Shown here piece by piece: positions 12,057-20,822 of a stretch of DNA of 64,000 bases. Source of the stretch: an uncultured Aquabacterium sp. (GTDB lineage: Bacteria; Pseudomonadota; Gammaproteobacteria; Burkholderiales; Burkholderiaceae_C); contig NZ_CAJYGK010000159.1 of the NCBI RefSeq assembly GCF_913773725.1, forward strand, positions 1 to 64,000. The letters are read 5' to 3'. The stretch's first letter is position 1, and every line of letters begins with the position of its first letter. The translations under genes were made by a program, and so were the position numbers. The notes below the pieces were generated by a model. That model was not told the origin of the DNA and did no database searches. It saw only the letters and a list, made by a program, of their open reading frames with translations.

Positions 12057-12883
12057 CAGCCTCGGGCTTTCTTCGGTGCGGCAGCACCCTTGGTGGGCGC
12101 CGGCATGGTCAGCAGGCGATCACGGGCGGCCTGGGCGGCCTCTGTGCTGGGATACTGCTTGACGAGTTCTTCCAACGTGCGGCGTGCCGCCTCGTTGTCC
12201 TTGAGCTCGCCCTGGCAGTTGGCGATCGACAGCAAGGCTTCAGGCGCCCGCGCATGCTCGGGTGCCTTGTCCACCAGTTGGCGGAAGGCCGTGATGGCCT
12301 CCTTGTACTGCCTGAGACCGTAATGGGCATTGCCCGACCAGTACCAGGCCGACTCGCGGTAGCCTGTGGATGGATACCGCTGCAGCAACCCGTTCAGGCC
12401 CGCCACACCAGCCGCAAAATCGGCTGCGCGCAAGCGCGCCAGAGCGTCGTCGAACAGCCGCTTTTCGTCCGGATCGGCCTTGAAGGTCTTGCCGTCGACC
12501 GTGAGGGTCTGCGGCTCGAGCTTGCGAACACGCTCGTCCACCGAGGCCTGCGTGTCCTTCAGCTTGCGCTGCACCTCGGCCAGGTCACGGGCCAGCACCT
12601 CGTCCTGTCCCCGCTGCTTGGCCAGGTCGCCCCGCAGCTGCTCGATCTGGGCATTCATCTCTAGCAGGCTGCGACGCAGCTGCTCGATCTGCGCGTTGAG
12701 CGCGCCCAGCTTGCTGGCCAGCGCATCGGCATCCTGGGTACGCTGCTGGCGCAGGTCCAGAATCGCCCGCCGGGCATCCGCGTCTTCAAACAGGCCCGCC
12801 TGCGCAGCCGAAGCCAGGCAGGCAGCGGCCAGCGCCAGAACCAGGGGACGAAGCCGGGTGGCAAAGGGCGGAAGCAGGGTCAT
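12056..12883 (-). CDS. cpoB: Cell-division coordinator CpoB (YbgF)
   Basis: 275 aa periplasmic protein. Signal peptide of about 29 residues ends in ASAAQAG. Residues about 35-110 form a coiled coil (RRAILDLRQQRTQDADAL, IEQLRRSLLEMNAQIEQLR), the TolA-binding trimerisation region. From about 140 to 265 are three TPR units (YRESAWYWSGNAHYGLRQYK, ARAPEALLSIANCQGELKD, YPSTEAAQAARDRL). CpoB links Tol-Pal to PBP1B during septal peptidoglycan synthesis. It follows pal by 54 nt, the usual tol-pal order. Confidence 0.93.
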   Translation of the reverse strand: MTLLPPFATRLRPLVLALAAACLASAAQAGLFEDADARRAILDLRQQRTQDADALASKLGALNAQIEQLRRSLLEMNAQIEQLRGDLAKQRGQDEVLARDLAEVQRKLKDTQASVDERVRKLEPQTLTVDGKTFKADPDEKRLFDDALARLRAADFAAGVAGLNGLLQRYPSTGYRESAWYWSGNAHYGLRQYKEAITAFRQLVDKAPEHARAPEALLSIANCQGELKDNEAARRTLEELVKQYPSTEAAQAARDRLLTMPAPTKGAAAPKKARG

Positions 12884-12937
12884 GAGGCTCTCGATGAGGC
12901 GAAAAACGACAAGGCGGGCTCAGCAGGACGGCGTGTG

Positions 12938-13507
12938 TCAGCGGTCCTTGATCTCGGCGCGGCGATTCTGCGCCCACGCTTCCTCGGTGCTGCCCTGAAC
13001 GGCCGGACGCTCCTTGCCGAAGCTCACCGATTCGATCTGGTCAGCCGACACGCCCAGCAGCGTCAGCGACTTCTGCACGGCTTCGGCACGCTTCTGACCC
13101 AGAGCCAGGTTGTACTCGCGGCCACCGCGCTCGTCGGTGTGCCCTTCGATCAGCACCTTGCGGGTCTTGACGGCGTTCAGGCGACGGGCATGGGCGTCGA
13201 TCGCGCCCCGGAACTCGTCCTTCACCACGAAGCTGTCGAAATCGAAATAGACCACGCGGGCCAGGCCGCTGGCGTTGGCCGCGTCATCCGAGGGCGACAC
13301 AACGATCGGGGCCACGGCGTTCGACGGCACCGAGCTGTTGTTGGCGCCGTTGGCAGCGTCGGCCCCATTGGCGGTGGCGATCGGGGCCGGGCCCTTGTTG
13401 GCCTGGTCGTCCAGCTTCACGGACGAGCCGCAGCCGGCCAGCCACAAGGCGCTGCTGCTCAGCAGGGCCAGGCTCAGGGTACGCAGGGTAAAGCGGGGGT
13501 TGCGCAT
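12938..13507 (-). CDS. pal: Peptidoglycan-associated lipoprotein Pal
   Basis: 189 aa. Lipobox LAGC near residue 25 is followed by GSS, so it is anchored in the outer membrane. A flexible Asn/Ala-rich linker leads to an OmpA-like domain from about residue 85: VYFDFDSFVV, then the diaminopimelate-binding region EGHTDERGGREYNLALGQKRA with conserved Asp and Arg, and ESVSFGKERP. It binds peptidoglycan and TolB. An AAGGAG ribosome site lies nine bases upstream of the ATG. Confidence 0.97.
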   Translation of the reverse strand: MRNPRFTLRTLSLALLSSSALWLAGCGSSVKLDDQANKGPAPIATANGADAANGANNSSVPSNAVAPIVVSPSDDAANASGLARVVYFDFDSFVVKDEFRGAIDAHARRLNAVKTRKVLIEGHTDERGGREYNLALGQKRAEAVQKSLTLLGVSADQIESVSFGKERPAVQGSTEEAWAQNRRAEIKDR

Positions 13508-13569
13508 GCTGGATTGCTCCTTCAGCTGTCAGGTTGGTGTGATGGTCAGGGGGAAAGAAACGGGGTGGC

Positions 13570-14892
13570 TCAGCGCTTGAGCGGGGGGGCCGCCGGGCCC
13601 CACACGGGCTCGCGCACGTCCGCCTGCGGTGTCGCCAGCCGGGCCTTGATGCGGCCGTCCAGCGTGGTGGTCATCAGCACATCGCGCCCACCGGACCGGG
13701 TGGCGTAGATGATCATCTTGCTGTTCGGCGCGAAGCTCGGGCTTTCGTCGTCGCGGGTGTCGGTCAGGGCCTTCACGGTGCCCGAAGCCAGTTCCATCAG
13801 GTGCACGCGGAAGGCGCCGCCATCGGTCTGGCCGATGTAGGCCATCCAGCGGCCATCGGGGCTCAGGGCCGGGCTGATGTTGTAGCTGCCCGAGAAGGTC
13901 ACGCGCTGGGCATTGCCGCCGGAAGCAGGCATGCGGTAGATCTGTGGGCTGCCGCCGCGGTCGCTGACGAAGTAGATCTGGCTGCCATCGGGCGACCAGC
14001 AGGCTTCGGTGTCGATGGCACTGCTCTGCGTAAGCCGGCGCAGGCCCTCGCCATCGGCGCCCACGACATAGAGTTGCGAGCCGCCATCACGACTGAGCGT
14101 GACAGCAAGTTGACGGCCGTCGGGCGACCACGCAGGTGCGCTGTTCGTTCCCTTGTAGCTGGCCACCACACGGCGGCGCCCGGTCATGACATCCTGGGTG
14201 ACGACGACGGCCTTGCCGCCCTCGAACGAGACATAGGCCAGCTGACGGCCATCCGGTGACCACGCCGGCGAGATGATGGGCTGCACGCTGGTCAGCGGCG
14301 CCTGGGTCCCTTCGCCATCGGCATCGGCCACGACCAGCGTGTGGCGCGCACCCACCTTGCTGACGTAGGCAATGCGGGTCGAGAAGACGCCCTTGTCGCC
14401 GGTCAGCTTTTCGTACACGTCATCGGCAATGCGGTGGGCCGCCTGACGCAGGTCACCCGCCGGCACGACCAGGCTCAGTCCGCCCAGGTCCTGTCCCTTG
14501 ACGACATCCCACAGGTGGTAGCGCACATCGAACCGGCCATCGGCCAGCTGCGTCACCGAGCCGGCCAGCAGCGCATCCGCACCCTTGCTGCGCCATTCGG
14601 CGATCGGGGGGCGGCTGGTGTCATCCAGGGCACTGGCCGTGGCGTCCAGCGAGCGAAACAGCCCGCTGCGTTCAAGGTCGGCCTTGATGATGGCCGACAG
14701 CGGCTGGGGCGAGCGCGCTTCGTCACGGAAACGACCGATCGCGATCGGGATCTGGGTCGCACCGACGCCAGCGATCTCGACCCGGAACTGGGCCAGCGCC
14801 GGCCCGCTCAGCCCGAGCGAGGCGCCACCGAGCAAGGCCGTCGTGCCGAACAGCCGTCCGAGGGCAGCGCGGCGCGGAAGGAAAGCATGCAT
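13570..14892 (-). CDS. tolB: Tol-Pal translocation protein TolB
   Basis: 440 aa periplasmic protein. The signal peptide carries an RR pair (PRRAALGRLFG) before the hydrophobic core and ends ALAQ; this resembles a Tat-type n-region, though the hydrophobic segment would also serve Sec. The N-terminal domain (about 35-170) is alpha/beta; residues about 200-435 form a six-bladed propeller with repeats such as IISPAWSPDGRQLAYVS, APAWSPDGRQLAVTLS and CWSPDGSQIYFVSDRGG. TolB cycles between Pal and TolA. It is first in its operon here because tolQRA is located some 39 kb away. Confidence 0.96.
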   Translation of the reverse strand: MHAFLPRRAALGRLFGTTALLGGASLGLSGPALAQFRVEIAGVGATQIPIAIGRFRDEARSPQPLSAIIKADLERSGLFRSLDATASALDDTSRPPIAEWRSKGADALLAGSVTQLADGRFDVRYHLWDVVKGQDLGGLSLVVPAGDLRQAAHRIADDVYEKLTGDKGVFSTRIAYVSKVGARHTLVVADADGEGTQAPLTSVQPIISPAWSPDGRQLAYVSFEGGKAVVVTQDVMTGRRRVVASYKGTNSAPAWSPDGRQLAVTLSRDGGSQLYVVGADGEGLRRLTQSSAIDTEACWSPDGSQIYFVSDRGGSPQIYRMPASGGNAQRVTFSGSYNISPALSPDGRWMAYIGQTDGGAFRVHLMELASGTVKALTDTRDDESPSFAPNSKMIIYATRSGGRDVLMTTTLDGRIKARLATPQADVREPVWGPAAPPLKR

Positions 14893-15029
14893 GGGTCCGT
14901 CTCAGGAAAAAAGGTCAGAACCCTGGATTGTGCCGTGTGAATCAGGGAAGTTCCCCTCACACCGCCTTCATCCCTGCCTTCTGTATGTGAAGCTCTGTGA
15001 AGGGCCGCGGCGCCCTCACGTCCTGCGCG

Positions 15030-16532
15030 TCACAGCAGCACGATGTCGTACTGCTCGGGCGACATCGAGGGCTCGGTCTGCAGTGACACAGGCTTGCCGA
15101 TGAAGTCGCTCAGCCCTGCCAGGTGGGCGCTCTCCTCGTCGAGCAGCATCTCGACCACGGCCGCACTGGCCACCACGCGGAACTCGCGCGGATTGAACTG
15201 GCGCGCCTCGCGCAGGATCTCGCGCAGGATGTTGTAGCAGACCGTGCGCGGGGTCTTGACCTGGCCGCGGCCCTCGCAGGTCGGGCAGGGTTCGCACAGC
15301 ATGTGCGCCAGCGATTCACGCGTGCGCTTGCGCGTCATCTCGACCAAGCCGAGCGGCGAGAAGCCGCTGACGGTGCTCTTGGTGCGGTCGCGTGCCATCT
15401 GCTTGCGCAGCTCGGACAACACCGACTCGCGGTGGTCTTCACGCAGCATGTCGATGAAGTCAATGATGATGATGCCGCCCAGGTTGCGCAGCCGCAGCTG
15501 TCGGGCGATGGCCTGCGCCGCCTCGAGGTTGGTCTTGAAGATGGTGTCGTCGAAGTTGCGGGCGCCCACGTAGCCGCCCGTGTTGACGTCGATGGTGGTC
15601 AGGGCCTCGGTCTGGTCGATGATCAGGTAGCCGCCCGACTTGAGGTCGACCCGCCGGGCCAGCGCCCGCTCGATCTCGGTGTCGACGTTGTACAGGTCGA
15701 AGATGGGGCGCTCGCCCTTGTAATGCGCCAGCTTGCCCACGCCCGTGGGGGTGAACTCCTGCCCGAACGCCTGCAGGGTGTCGAACTGGATCAGCGAGTC
15801 GATCCGGATGGACTGCACTTGCTCGGTGACGAGGTCGCGCAGCACGCGCTGAGCCAGGTTCAGCTCCTGATACAGCAGGGTGCCGGCGGGAGCCTTCAAG
15901 CCCAGTTCGCGGATGGTCGCCCAGGTCTTGCGCAGGTAAGCGATGTCCATCGCCAGTTCGTCGTCGGTGGCGTCTTCGGCGTTGGTGCGCAGGATGAAGC
16001 CGCCCGGACGGCTGCGCCCGTCCTTCGCATCGGCCGCACCGATCAGCCGGGTCATGCGCTCGCGCAGCTGCTCACGCAGTTCGGGCGAGCCGATCTTCTG
16101 CGAGATGCCCAGGTGGTCATCCTGGGGCAGGAACACCAGCAGGCGCCCCGCCACGCTGATCTGCGTGGACAGGCGCGCGCCTTTGGTGCCGATCGGATCC
16201 TTGATGACCTGCACCATCAGGGTCTGGCCTTCGTGCACCCGCTTCTCGATGGGCGTCTGCGCATCGGCCGAGCGGCTGGCGGGCCGGCTGGCCGGGTCTT
16301 CGCGGTGCAGATCGGCCACATGCAGGAAAGCGGCGCGCTCCAGGCCGATGTCGATGAAGGCCGACTGCATGCCGGGCAGCACGCGCACGACCTTGCCTGC
16401 ATAGATGTTGCCGACCAGGCCGCGCTCGAGCGTGCGCTCGACGTGCAGTTCCTGCACCGCCCCACTTTCGATGATGGCGACGCGCGTTTCCTGAGGGGTC
16501 CAGTTGATGAGGATGTCTTGAGAAGCAGGCAT
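15030..16532 (-). CDS. rng: Ribonuclease G
   Basis: 500 aa, RNase E/G family endoribonuclease that processes 16S rRNA 5' ends and degrades mRNA. It opens with ILINWTPQETRVAIIESG, followed by the S1 RNA-binding region (GNIYAGKVVRVLPGMQSAFIDIG). The catalytic core is intact: IDVNTGGYVGARN and GGIIIIDFIDM supply the two metal-binding Asp residues, and CEPCPTCEGRG provides the zinc-link cysteines. There is no RNase E-type C-terminal scaffold, so G rather than E. It is the last gene of the yebC-to-rng run. Confidence 0.95.
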   Translation of the reverse strand: MPASQDILINWTPQETRVAIIESGAVQELHVERTLERGLVGNIYAGKVVRVLPGMQSAFIDIGLERAAFLHVADLHREDPASRPASRSADAQTPIEKRVHEGQTLMVQVIKDPIGTKGARLSTQISVAGRLLVFLPQDDHLGISQKIGSPELREQLRERMTRLIGAADAKDGRSRPGGFILRTNAEDATDDELAMDIAYLRKTWATIRELGLKAPAGTLLYQELNLAQRVLRDLVTEQVQSIRIDSLIQFDTLQAFGQEFTPTGVGKLAHYKGERPIFDLYNVDTEIERALARRVDLKSGGYLIIDQTEALTTIDVNTGGYVGARNFDDTIFKTNLEAAQAIARQLRLRNLGGIIIIDFIDMLREDHRESVLSELRKQMARDRTKSTVSGFSPLGLVEMTRKRTRESLAHMLCEPCPTCEGRGQVKTPRTVCYNILREILREARQFNPREFRVVASAAVVEMLLDEESAHLAGLSDFIGKPVSLQTEPSMSPEQYDIVLL

Positions 16533-16541
16533 GCGGCCAAT

Positions 16542-17249
16542 TTACCGCATGGCGCGCAAGGCCGTGTTCGACAGCACGTGCCATCCCGGGACACCCGCCT
16601 TGGCCGAGTTCAGCAAACCGGCGGCCACCTGTCGTGCAGCCACGGGTTTGTACGGAGCCGGCATCAGCCAGCCGAATGCCAGGCCGAGCCGTTCGGCGGG
16701 TCGCAGGACGCTGCGCTCGCCCTGCAGCAGAGACGGTCTCGCCACCGAGACCTGCTCGAAGCCGATGTCGCGAACGGCGTCCTCCAGCTCGCCCTTGACC
16801 CGGTTGTAGAACACACGCGATGTGGCGCGGGCGCCCACGGCGCTCACCAGCATGGCGCGGCGGGCGCCCTGCGCGTGCGCCAGTTGCATCACCTGCAGGG
16901 GATAGTCGAGGTCCACGCGACGGAAGGCGGCCTGGGAGCCTGCATCCCGAATGGTCGTGCCCAGGGCCGAAGCCACCCAGTCGACGTCGAACCAGTCGCT
17001 GTGGTGAGCCAGCCGCTCGAAATCGACCACCCCGATGCGAAGCTTGCCCACTCCCGGCATGGCGCCGACTGGCGTGCCCAGCAGCGCCTCGGCGGAAAGC
17101 TCGCGGCGCACCAGGGCACGCACTTCGCCGACCTCCGGATCACACAACAGCTGGCACAGCAGCTCGCGCCCGACCAGACCGGTTGCGCCCGAGAGCAGCA
17201 CCGTCGGACGAGGATGGATAGGGTCACGGGGCAAGTCGGACAGTGGCAT
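16542..17249 (-). CDS. NAD(P)H-binding Rossmann protein (atypical SDR, HTATIP2-like)
   Basis: 235 aa from ATG 17249 (GGGAG nine bases upstream; lies 32 nt after maf). The N-terminal Rossmann loop is VLLSGATGLVGRELLCQL. DWVASALGTTIRDAGSQ and VDLDYPLQVMQLAHAQGARR match the extended/atypical SDR family that includes human HTATIP2 and bacterial oxidoreductases of the YbjT-like group. YNRVKGELEDAVRDIG carries the Y-x-x-x-K pair expected for catalysis. The C-terminal part (PAERLGLAFGWLMPAPYKPV) is typical. The substrate is unknown. It is inserted between maf and rng. Confidence 0.8.
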   Translation of the reverse strand: MPLSDLPRDPIHPRPTVLLSGATGLVGRELLCQLLCDPEVGEVRALVRRELSAEALLGTPVGAMPGVGKLRIGVVDFERLAHHSDWFDVDWVASALGTTIRDAGSQAAFRRVDLDYPLQVMQLAHAQGARRAMLVSAVGARATSRVFYNRVKGELEDAVRDIGFEQVSVARPSLLQGERSVLRPAERLGLAFGWLMPAPYKPVAARQVAAGLLNSAKAGVPGWHVLSNTALRAMR

Positions 17250-17281
17250 GGAAAGGCGCTCCCTGGGTGCGAGGCAGGACC

Positions 17282-17902
17282 TCAGAATTGCCACCCCAGC
17301 GGCTTGAGCAGTTCTGCGGTTTCGAACAAGGGCAGGCCCATGATGCCGCTGTAGCTGCCAGACAGGTGGGCCGTCCACGCGCCCGAGCGGCCCTGAATGG
17401 CGTACGCACCAGCCTTGCCCATCGGTTCGCCGCTGGCCACGTAACGGGCGATCTCGTCTACAGACAGGGTCCGCCAGCGCACTTGGGAGACGGACAGCCG
17501 GAGTTGCCCTTCCACCACCACCGCCGTCAGCACGCGGTGGTCCTGGCCCGACAGGCTCGAGAGGATGCGGGCCGCGTCCGCTGCATCCGCGGGCTTGCCG
17601 AGAATGCGGTCGCCCAGCGCCACGGTGGTGTCCGCGCACAGCACTGGCGCAGCAGGCCAGGCTGCCGCGTCACGATCCCGATGGCGCGCGAGCCGCGCCG
17701 TGGCCGCCTCCCATTTCGCCCGGGTCACGCGTTGGACATAGTCCTCCGGACACTCGCCCGGTCGTTCCTGCTCCAGGGCTTCGGCGTCTTCATCGGCATC
17801 GGGGAGCAGCAGACGATGCGCCACGCCGAGCTGGTCCAGCAGCTGGCGACGACGGGGGCTCTGCGACGCAAGGTAGAGCCACGGGCAAACGGTGTCAGGC
17901 AT
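17282..17902 (-). CDS. maf: Maf-type nucleoside triphosphate pyrophosphatase (dTTP/UTP)
   Basis: 206 aa. Maf proteins hydrolyse non-canonical or surplus nucleoside triphosphates to monophosphates and pyrophosphate. The phosphate loop [17 protein letters not shown] is at residues 10-26, followed by [21 protein letters not shown] with the catalytic Asp region, and [15 protein letters not shown], which is the YhdE-type (dTTP/UTP) signature. The C-terminal [17 protein letters not shown] is conserved. It is a usual member of the nadD-rlmH-rng cluster. Confidence 0.93.
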   Translation of the reverse strand: MPDTVCPWLYLASQSPRRRQLLDQLGVAHRLLLPDADEDAEALEQERPGECPEDYVQRVTRAKWEAATARLARHRDRDAAAWPAAPVLCADTTVALGDRILGKPADAADAARILSSLSGQDHRVLTAVVVEGQLRLSVSQVRWRTLSVDEIARYVASGEPMGKAGAYAIQGRSGAWTAHLSGSYSGIMGLPLFETAELLKPLGWQF

Positions 17903-17935
17903 GCCGCGATGCTACCGCGGGGGCGATGGCCTGAC

Positions 17936-19516
17936 TCAGCGACTGGCCCGGTCGCACACCGCAGGGTCCAGGATGACCGACTGCAGCCACAGACGCCGGT
18001 GTGGCGCCAGGCGCATCGGCCACGTCTGATGCTGGATGGGGCCGAGCCACATGCCCCGCGTCATCGCGGCCAGTTCGGGCGGCGGGGGGCCGGGCTCGTC
18101 CATGTCCACCCAGGCCGCCACGCAGGTCCACGGGGTAGCAGAAAAACCGAGCGGCGGCGGCAGGTCGGGCGACACCGCGGTCCAGCTCAGGTCGCGACCA
18201 TCGACGGCCACCAGAATGCCGGCAAGGTGGTCATCTCCTGTGATGATGCGCAGCGGCTCGCCATGCCACTGATGCAATGCATGCGAGAAGGCCACGGCCG
18301 GACGGTCCGTCCAGCAGTTTCGGCAGCGCTGGGCCGTGCGCTCGGGCTCCCACCAGCGCAGCAGCGACACCGCGATCGCGAGCACGGCGACGCCAACCGC
18401 CAGGGCTGCCAATCGACCTGACCAGCGCCTCTGCCCGGACACCGCGTCGTGGGTCTCCGCGACGTCGCACGCCCACATGACCATCCAGACCGTCAGGCCA
18501 GGCAGCACGGGCCACAGCCACCGGGGCGTGAAATGCGAGCCGTGCAGCGCGGTGACCATCAGGGCCATGGTGATCAGGCCCAGGACCGACTGCCATTGCA
18601 GCCAGGCCATGCCCGCACTCTGCCGGACAGCCGCGCCACGATGCCGCAGCCGCAGCGCCACCGCGATGGCAGCCAGCGCAGCGGGCGTGATCATCACGTA
18701 CTCCAGTGCCCCCAGCGCCAGCAGAGCCGGCGGCTGCCACCAAGGCATGGCGGCGTCCGGCAGCACGATGCGGCTCGCCAGTTCGGTCGTTTCGCGCTGG
18801 GCCCACCACCACTGTGCATAGGGGGCAAGCAGCATCGCAAACACCGCCAGGGCCAGCAACAACCACGGCCCGTGCGCCAGCCAGCCAGCACGCGGCAGGA
18901 CCAGCCCGCTCTGCACGAGGTGCGCCGCAGGCGCCTCGTCCCGCGTGCGCCATTGCAGCCCCATCCACGCCACCAGCGCCGTCAGGCACCACAGGGCGGC
19001 ATTCAACTTGGCCAGGCAGGCCAGCGCTGCCAGCACAGCCACCAGGGGCCACCAGCCCGGCCGCCGCTGGGCCAGCACCACCGCGACGGACGCCCACGTG
19101 GTGAGCGCCGCAGCCAGCACGGTGTGGGTCAGGCTGTCATGCACCCGCCACATGGCGAGCAGAAATCCCAGGTGCGCCAGCAGCACGATGGCCTGGCGGG
19201 CGGACGATCCGCCGCAGACACGGGCCAACGCCTGGATCCCCCCCAGCCACGCGAGCAACACCGCGTAGCGTGCCACCTCGAGCGCGGCAGGCCAGCTGCC
19301 GCCATCGGGTCGCAAGGCCAGCAACAGCCACGTGTAGAGCGGCGGCTGCCGCGTGCCATAGCCGAGCTGCCATGACTGCGCGAAGTAAACCTGTTCCGCG
19401 CTGTCGATGTCCAGGCCGGCCGTGCTCCCCAGCTTGAGGACCACATAGGACAGCAGCCAGACCAGCACGGTCAGCCATGCGGCCGTCAGCGGCCGCCGCC
19501 GGACAGCGTCAAGCAC
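17936..19516 (-). CDS. GT39/ArnT-like integral membrane glycosyltransferase
   Basis: 526 aa, GTG start, overlapping the rlmH stop by 8 nt. About 11 membrane helices. The first periplasmic loop has the family pattern DIDSAEQVYFAQSWQLGYGTRQPPLYTWL, matching the acidic-residue plus PPLYxW loop of PMT/ArnT enzymes that use polyprenyl-phosphate sugars. A periplasmic C-terminal domain of about 120 residues follows the last helix. Such enzymes glycosylate lipid A, proteins or surface polymers; the acceptor is unknown here. It interrupts the usual rlmH-maf adjacency. No lipid A Ara4N genes are nearby, so an arnT assignment is not justified. Confidence 0.8.
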   Translation of the reverse strand: MLDAVRRRPLTAAWLTVLVWLLSYVVLKLGSTAGLDIDSAEQVYFAQSWQLGYGTRQPPLYTWLLLALRPDGGSWPAALEVARYAVLLAWLGGIQALARVCGGSSARQAIVLLAHLGFLLAMWRVHDSLTHTVLAAALTTWASVAVVLAQRRPGWWPLVAVLAALACLAKLNAALWCLTALVAWMGLQWRTRDEAPAAHLVQSGLVLPRAGWLAHGPWLLLALAVFAMLLAPYAQWWWAQRETTELASRIVLPDAAMPWWQPPALLALGALEYVMITPAALAAIAVALRLRHRGAAVRQSAGMAWLQWQSVLGLITMALMVTALHGSHFTPRWLWPVLPGLTVWMVMWACDVAETHDAVSGQRRWSGRLAALAVGVAVLAIAVSLLRWWEPERTAQRCRNCWTDRPAVAFSHALHQWHGEPLRIITGDDHLAGILVAVDGRDLSWTAVSPDLPPPLGFSATPWTCVAAWVDMDEPGPPPPELAAMTRGMWLGPIQHQTWPMRLAPHRRLWLQSVILDPAVCDRASR

Positions 19517-19976
19517 GGTGATACGGATGGTTGGTGCGCAGGGACCAGGCGCGGTAGAGCTGCTCGAGCAAGAGCACGCGCGCCAGAGCGTGAGGCAAGG
19601 TCATGTCGGACAGGCGGATGGCCTCGTCGGCCGTCCGCTTCAGTGCCGGGTCGATGCCGTCAGCCCCGCCGATGATCAGCGCCACATCGCGACCATCGTG
19701 CAGCCATGCTTCTGTGCGCTCGGCCAGCTGGACGCTGGTCAGCCGGGTGCCCCGCTCGTCGAGGATCACCCGACGGACGCCCCGGTCCAGGGCGGCTTCC
19801 ATGCGGGCGGCCTCGGCCTGCATGATGGCCGCCACCGGCCGGCCCTCGCGGGGCTCGGCCTTCAAAGCCTTGACCTCCACCTTCCAGTCGGGCGGAAAGC
19901 GCTTGAGGTAGTCCTCGCACGCTTCGTTGGCCCAGTCCGGCAGGCGGTGGCCGATGGTGACCACCGTGAACTTCAT
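19509..19976 (-). CDS. rlmH: 23S rRNA (pseudouridine-1915-N3)-methyltransferase
   Basis: 155 aa, the standard length of this SPOUT methyltransferase, which methylates pseudouridine 1915 of helix 69 using S-adenosylmethionine. The trefoil-knot motifs are present: LIIGGADGIDPALK for cofactor binding and the C-terminal LSDMTLPHALARVLLLEQLYRA ending NHPYHR. It lies 18 nt after rsfS and overlaps the glycosyltransferase gene. Confidence 0.97.
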   Translation of the reverse strand: MKFTVVTIGHRLPDWANEACEDYLKRFPPDWKVEVKALKAEPREGRPVAAIMQAEAARMEAALDRGVRRVILDERGTRLTSVQLAERTEAWLHDGRDVALIIGGADGIDPALKRTADEAIRLSDMTLPHALARVLLLEQLYRAWSLRTNHPYHRA

Positions 19977-19994
19977 GGACGATGGGATGTCGCG

Positions 19995-20822
19995 TCAGCG
20001 AGCCGCCTTGCGAGCGGGAGCCTTCTTGGCGGCGACCTTCTTGGCCGCCACTTTCTTGACGGCAACGGTCTTGCGTGCAGGCGCCTTCTTGGCGGCCACC
20101 TTCTTCGCGGCCGGTTTGCGGGCCGGCGCGTTGACCACCACCTTCTGGAGTGCGGCCTTCTTGGCAGGCGCCTTCTTGGCAGCCACCTTGCGCGCGGTCG
20201 TCGTGGTCGCGGCCTTCACCGCGGGCTTCTTCGCAGCGACCTTCTTGGCAGCCACCTTCTTCGCGGCAACCTTGCGAGCCGGTGCCTTCGGTGCGGCTTC
20301 GACCTCAGCCGGAGCAGCCTTTCGGACCGCGGGCTTCTTGGCTGTGGCCTTCTTCGCGGCCGGCTTCTCGGTGGCAGCCTTCTGGGCCGGCGTGGCCTTG
20401 CCCGAGACCTTGCGGGCCTTCACCGGGGAAGCGTCCTCGTCCATCGGCTCGGAGGCCTTGACCAGCCCGGCCTTGGCGGACTTCAGCTTGATGGACACGG
20501 GCTTCTCACCCCAGATCTCTTCAAGCTGGTAGTACTGACGGATCGCCGGCTGCATCACATGCACCACGGCCGCACCGCAGTCCACGATGATCCATTCGCT
20601 GTTGTCTTCGCCCTCGGTGCGCATGACCTGAAAGCCGGCGGCCTTGACGGCCTCGCGCACGCTGGAGGCCAGCGCCTTGGTCTGGCGGTTGGACGAACCG
20701 GTGGCGATGACGACACGCTCGAACAGCGGCGAGAGGTGTTCGGTGTTGAACACGACGATGTCCTGAGCCTTGACGTCTTCGAGGCCATCGACGATGGCGC
20801 GTTGCAGTTTGCGGATGTCCAT
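19995..20822 (-). CDS. rsfS: Ribosome silencing factor RsfS with histone-H1-like tail
   Basis: 275 aa; ordinary RsfS proteins are about 105-130 aa. Residues 1-115 are the full RsfS domain (KLQRAIVDGLEDVKAQDIVVF, VVIATGSSNRQTKALA, WIIVDCGAAVVHVMQPAIRQYYQLEEIWG), which binds uL14 and blocks subunit joining during starvation. Residues 116-275 are almost entirely Ala, Lys, Pro, Val and Arg, with repeats of KKVAA, KKAPA and ARK like eukaryotic H1 or AlgP-type tails. There is no stop or start codon separating the parts, so it is one continuous frame. It sits directly between nadD (1 nt away) and rlmH, the conserved rsfS position. Confidence 0.93.
   Translation of the reverse strand: MDIRKLQRAIVDGLEDVKAQDIVVFNTEHLSPLFERVVIATGSSNRQTKALASSVREAVKAAGFQVMRTEGEDNSEWIIVDCGAAVVHVMQPAIRQYYQLEEIWGEKPVSIKLKSAKAGLVKASEPMDEDASPVKARKVSGKATPAQKAATEKPAAKKATAKKPAVRKAAPAEVEAAPKAPARKVAAKKVAAKKVAAKKPAVKAATTTTARKVAAKKAPAKKAALQKVVVNAPARKPAAKKVAAKKAPARKTVAVKKVAAKKVAAKKAPARKAAR

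Noticed and set aside
15123-17354. 743-codon open frame antisense to rng and its upstream gene
   Set aside because: High-GC antisense shadow: its translation is Gln/Val/Asp/His/Gly-rich without any domain, while the opposite strand encodes clear RNase G and SDR proteins.
17936-19516. Assignment of the GT39 gene as arnT (lipid A Ara4N transferase)
   Set aside because: No other arn genes are nearby and the loop motif is shared by all PMT/GT39 enzymes; only the broad family is supported.
20000-20420. Repeated short units that look like a tandem or CRISPR-like array
   Set aside because: They are in-frame codons for the Lys/Ala tail of RsfS, irregular in length and without unique spacers.
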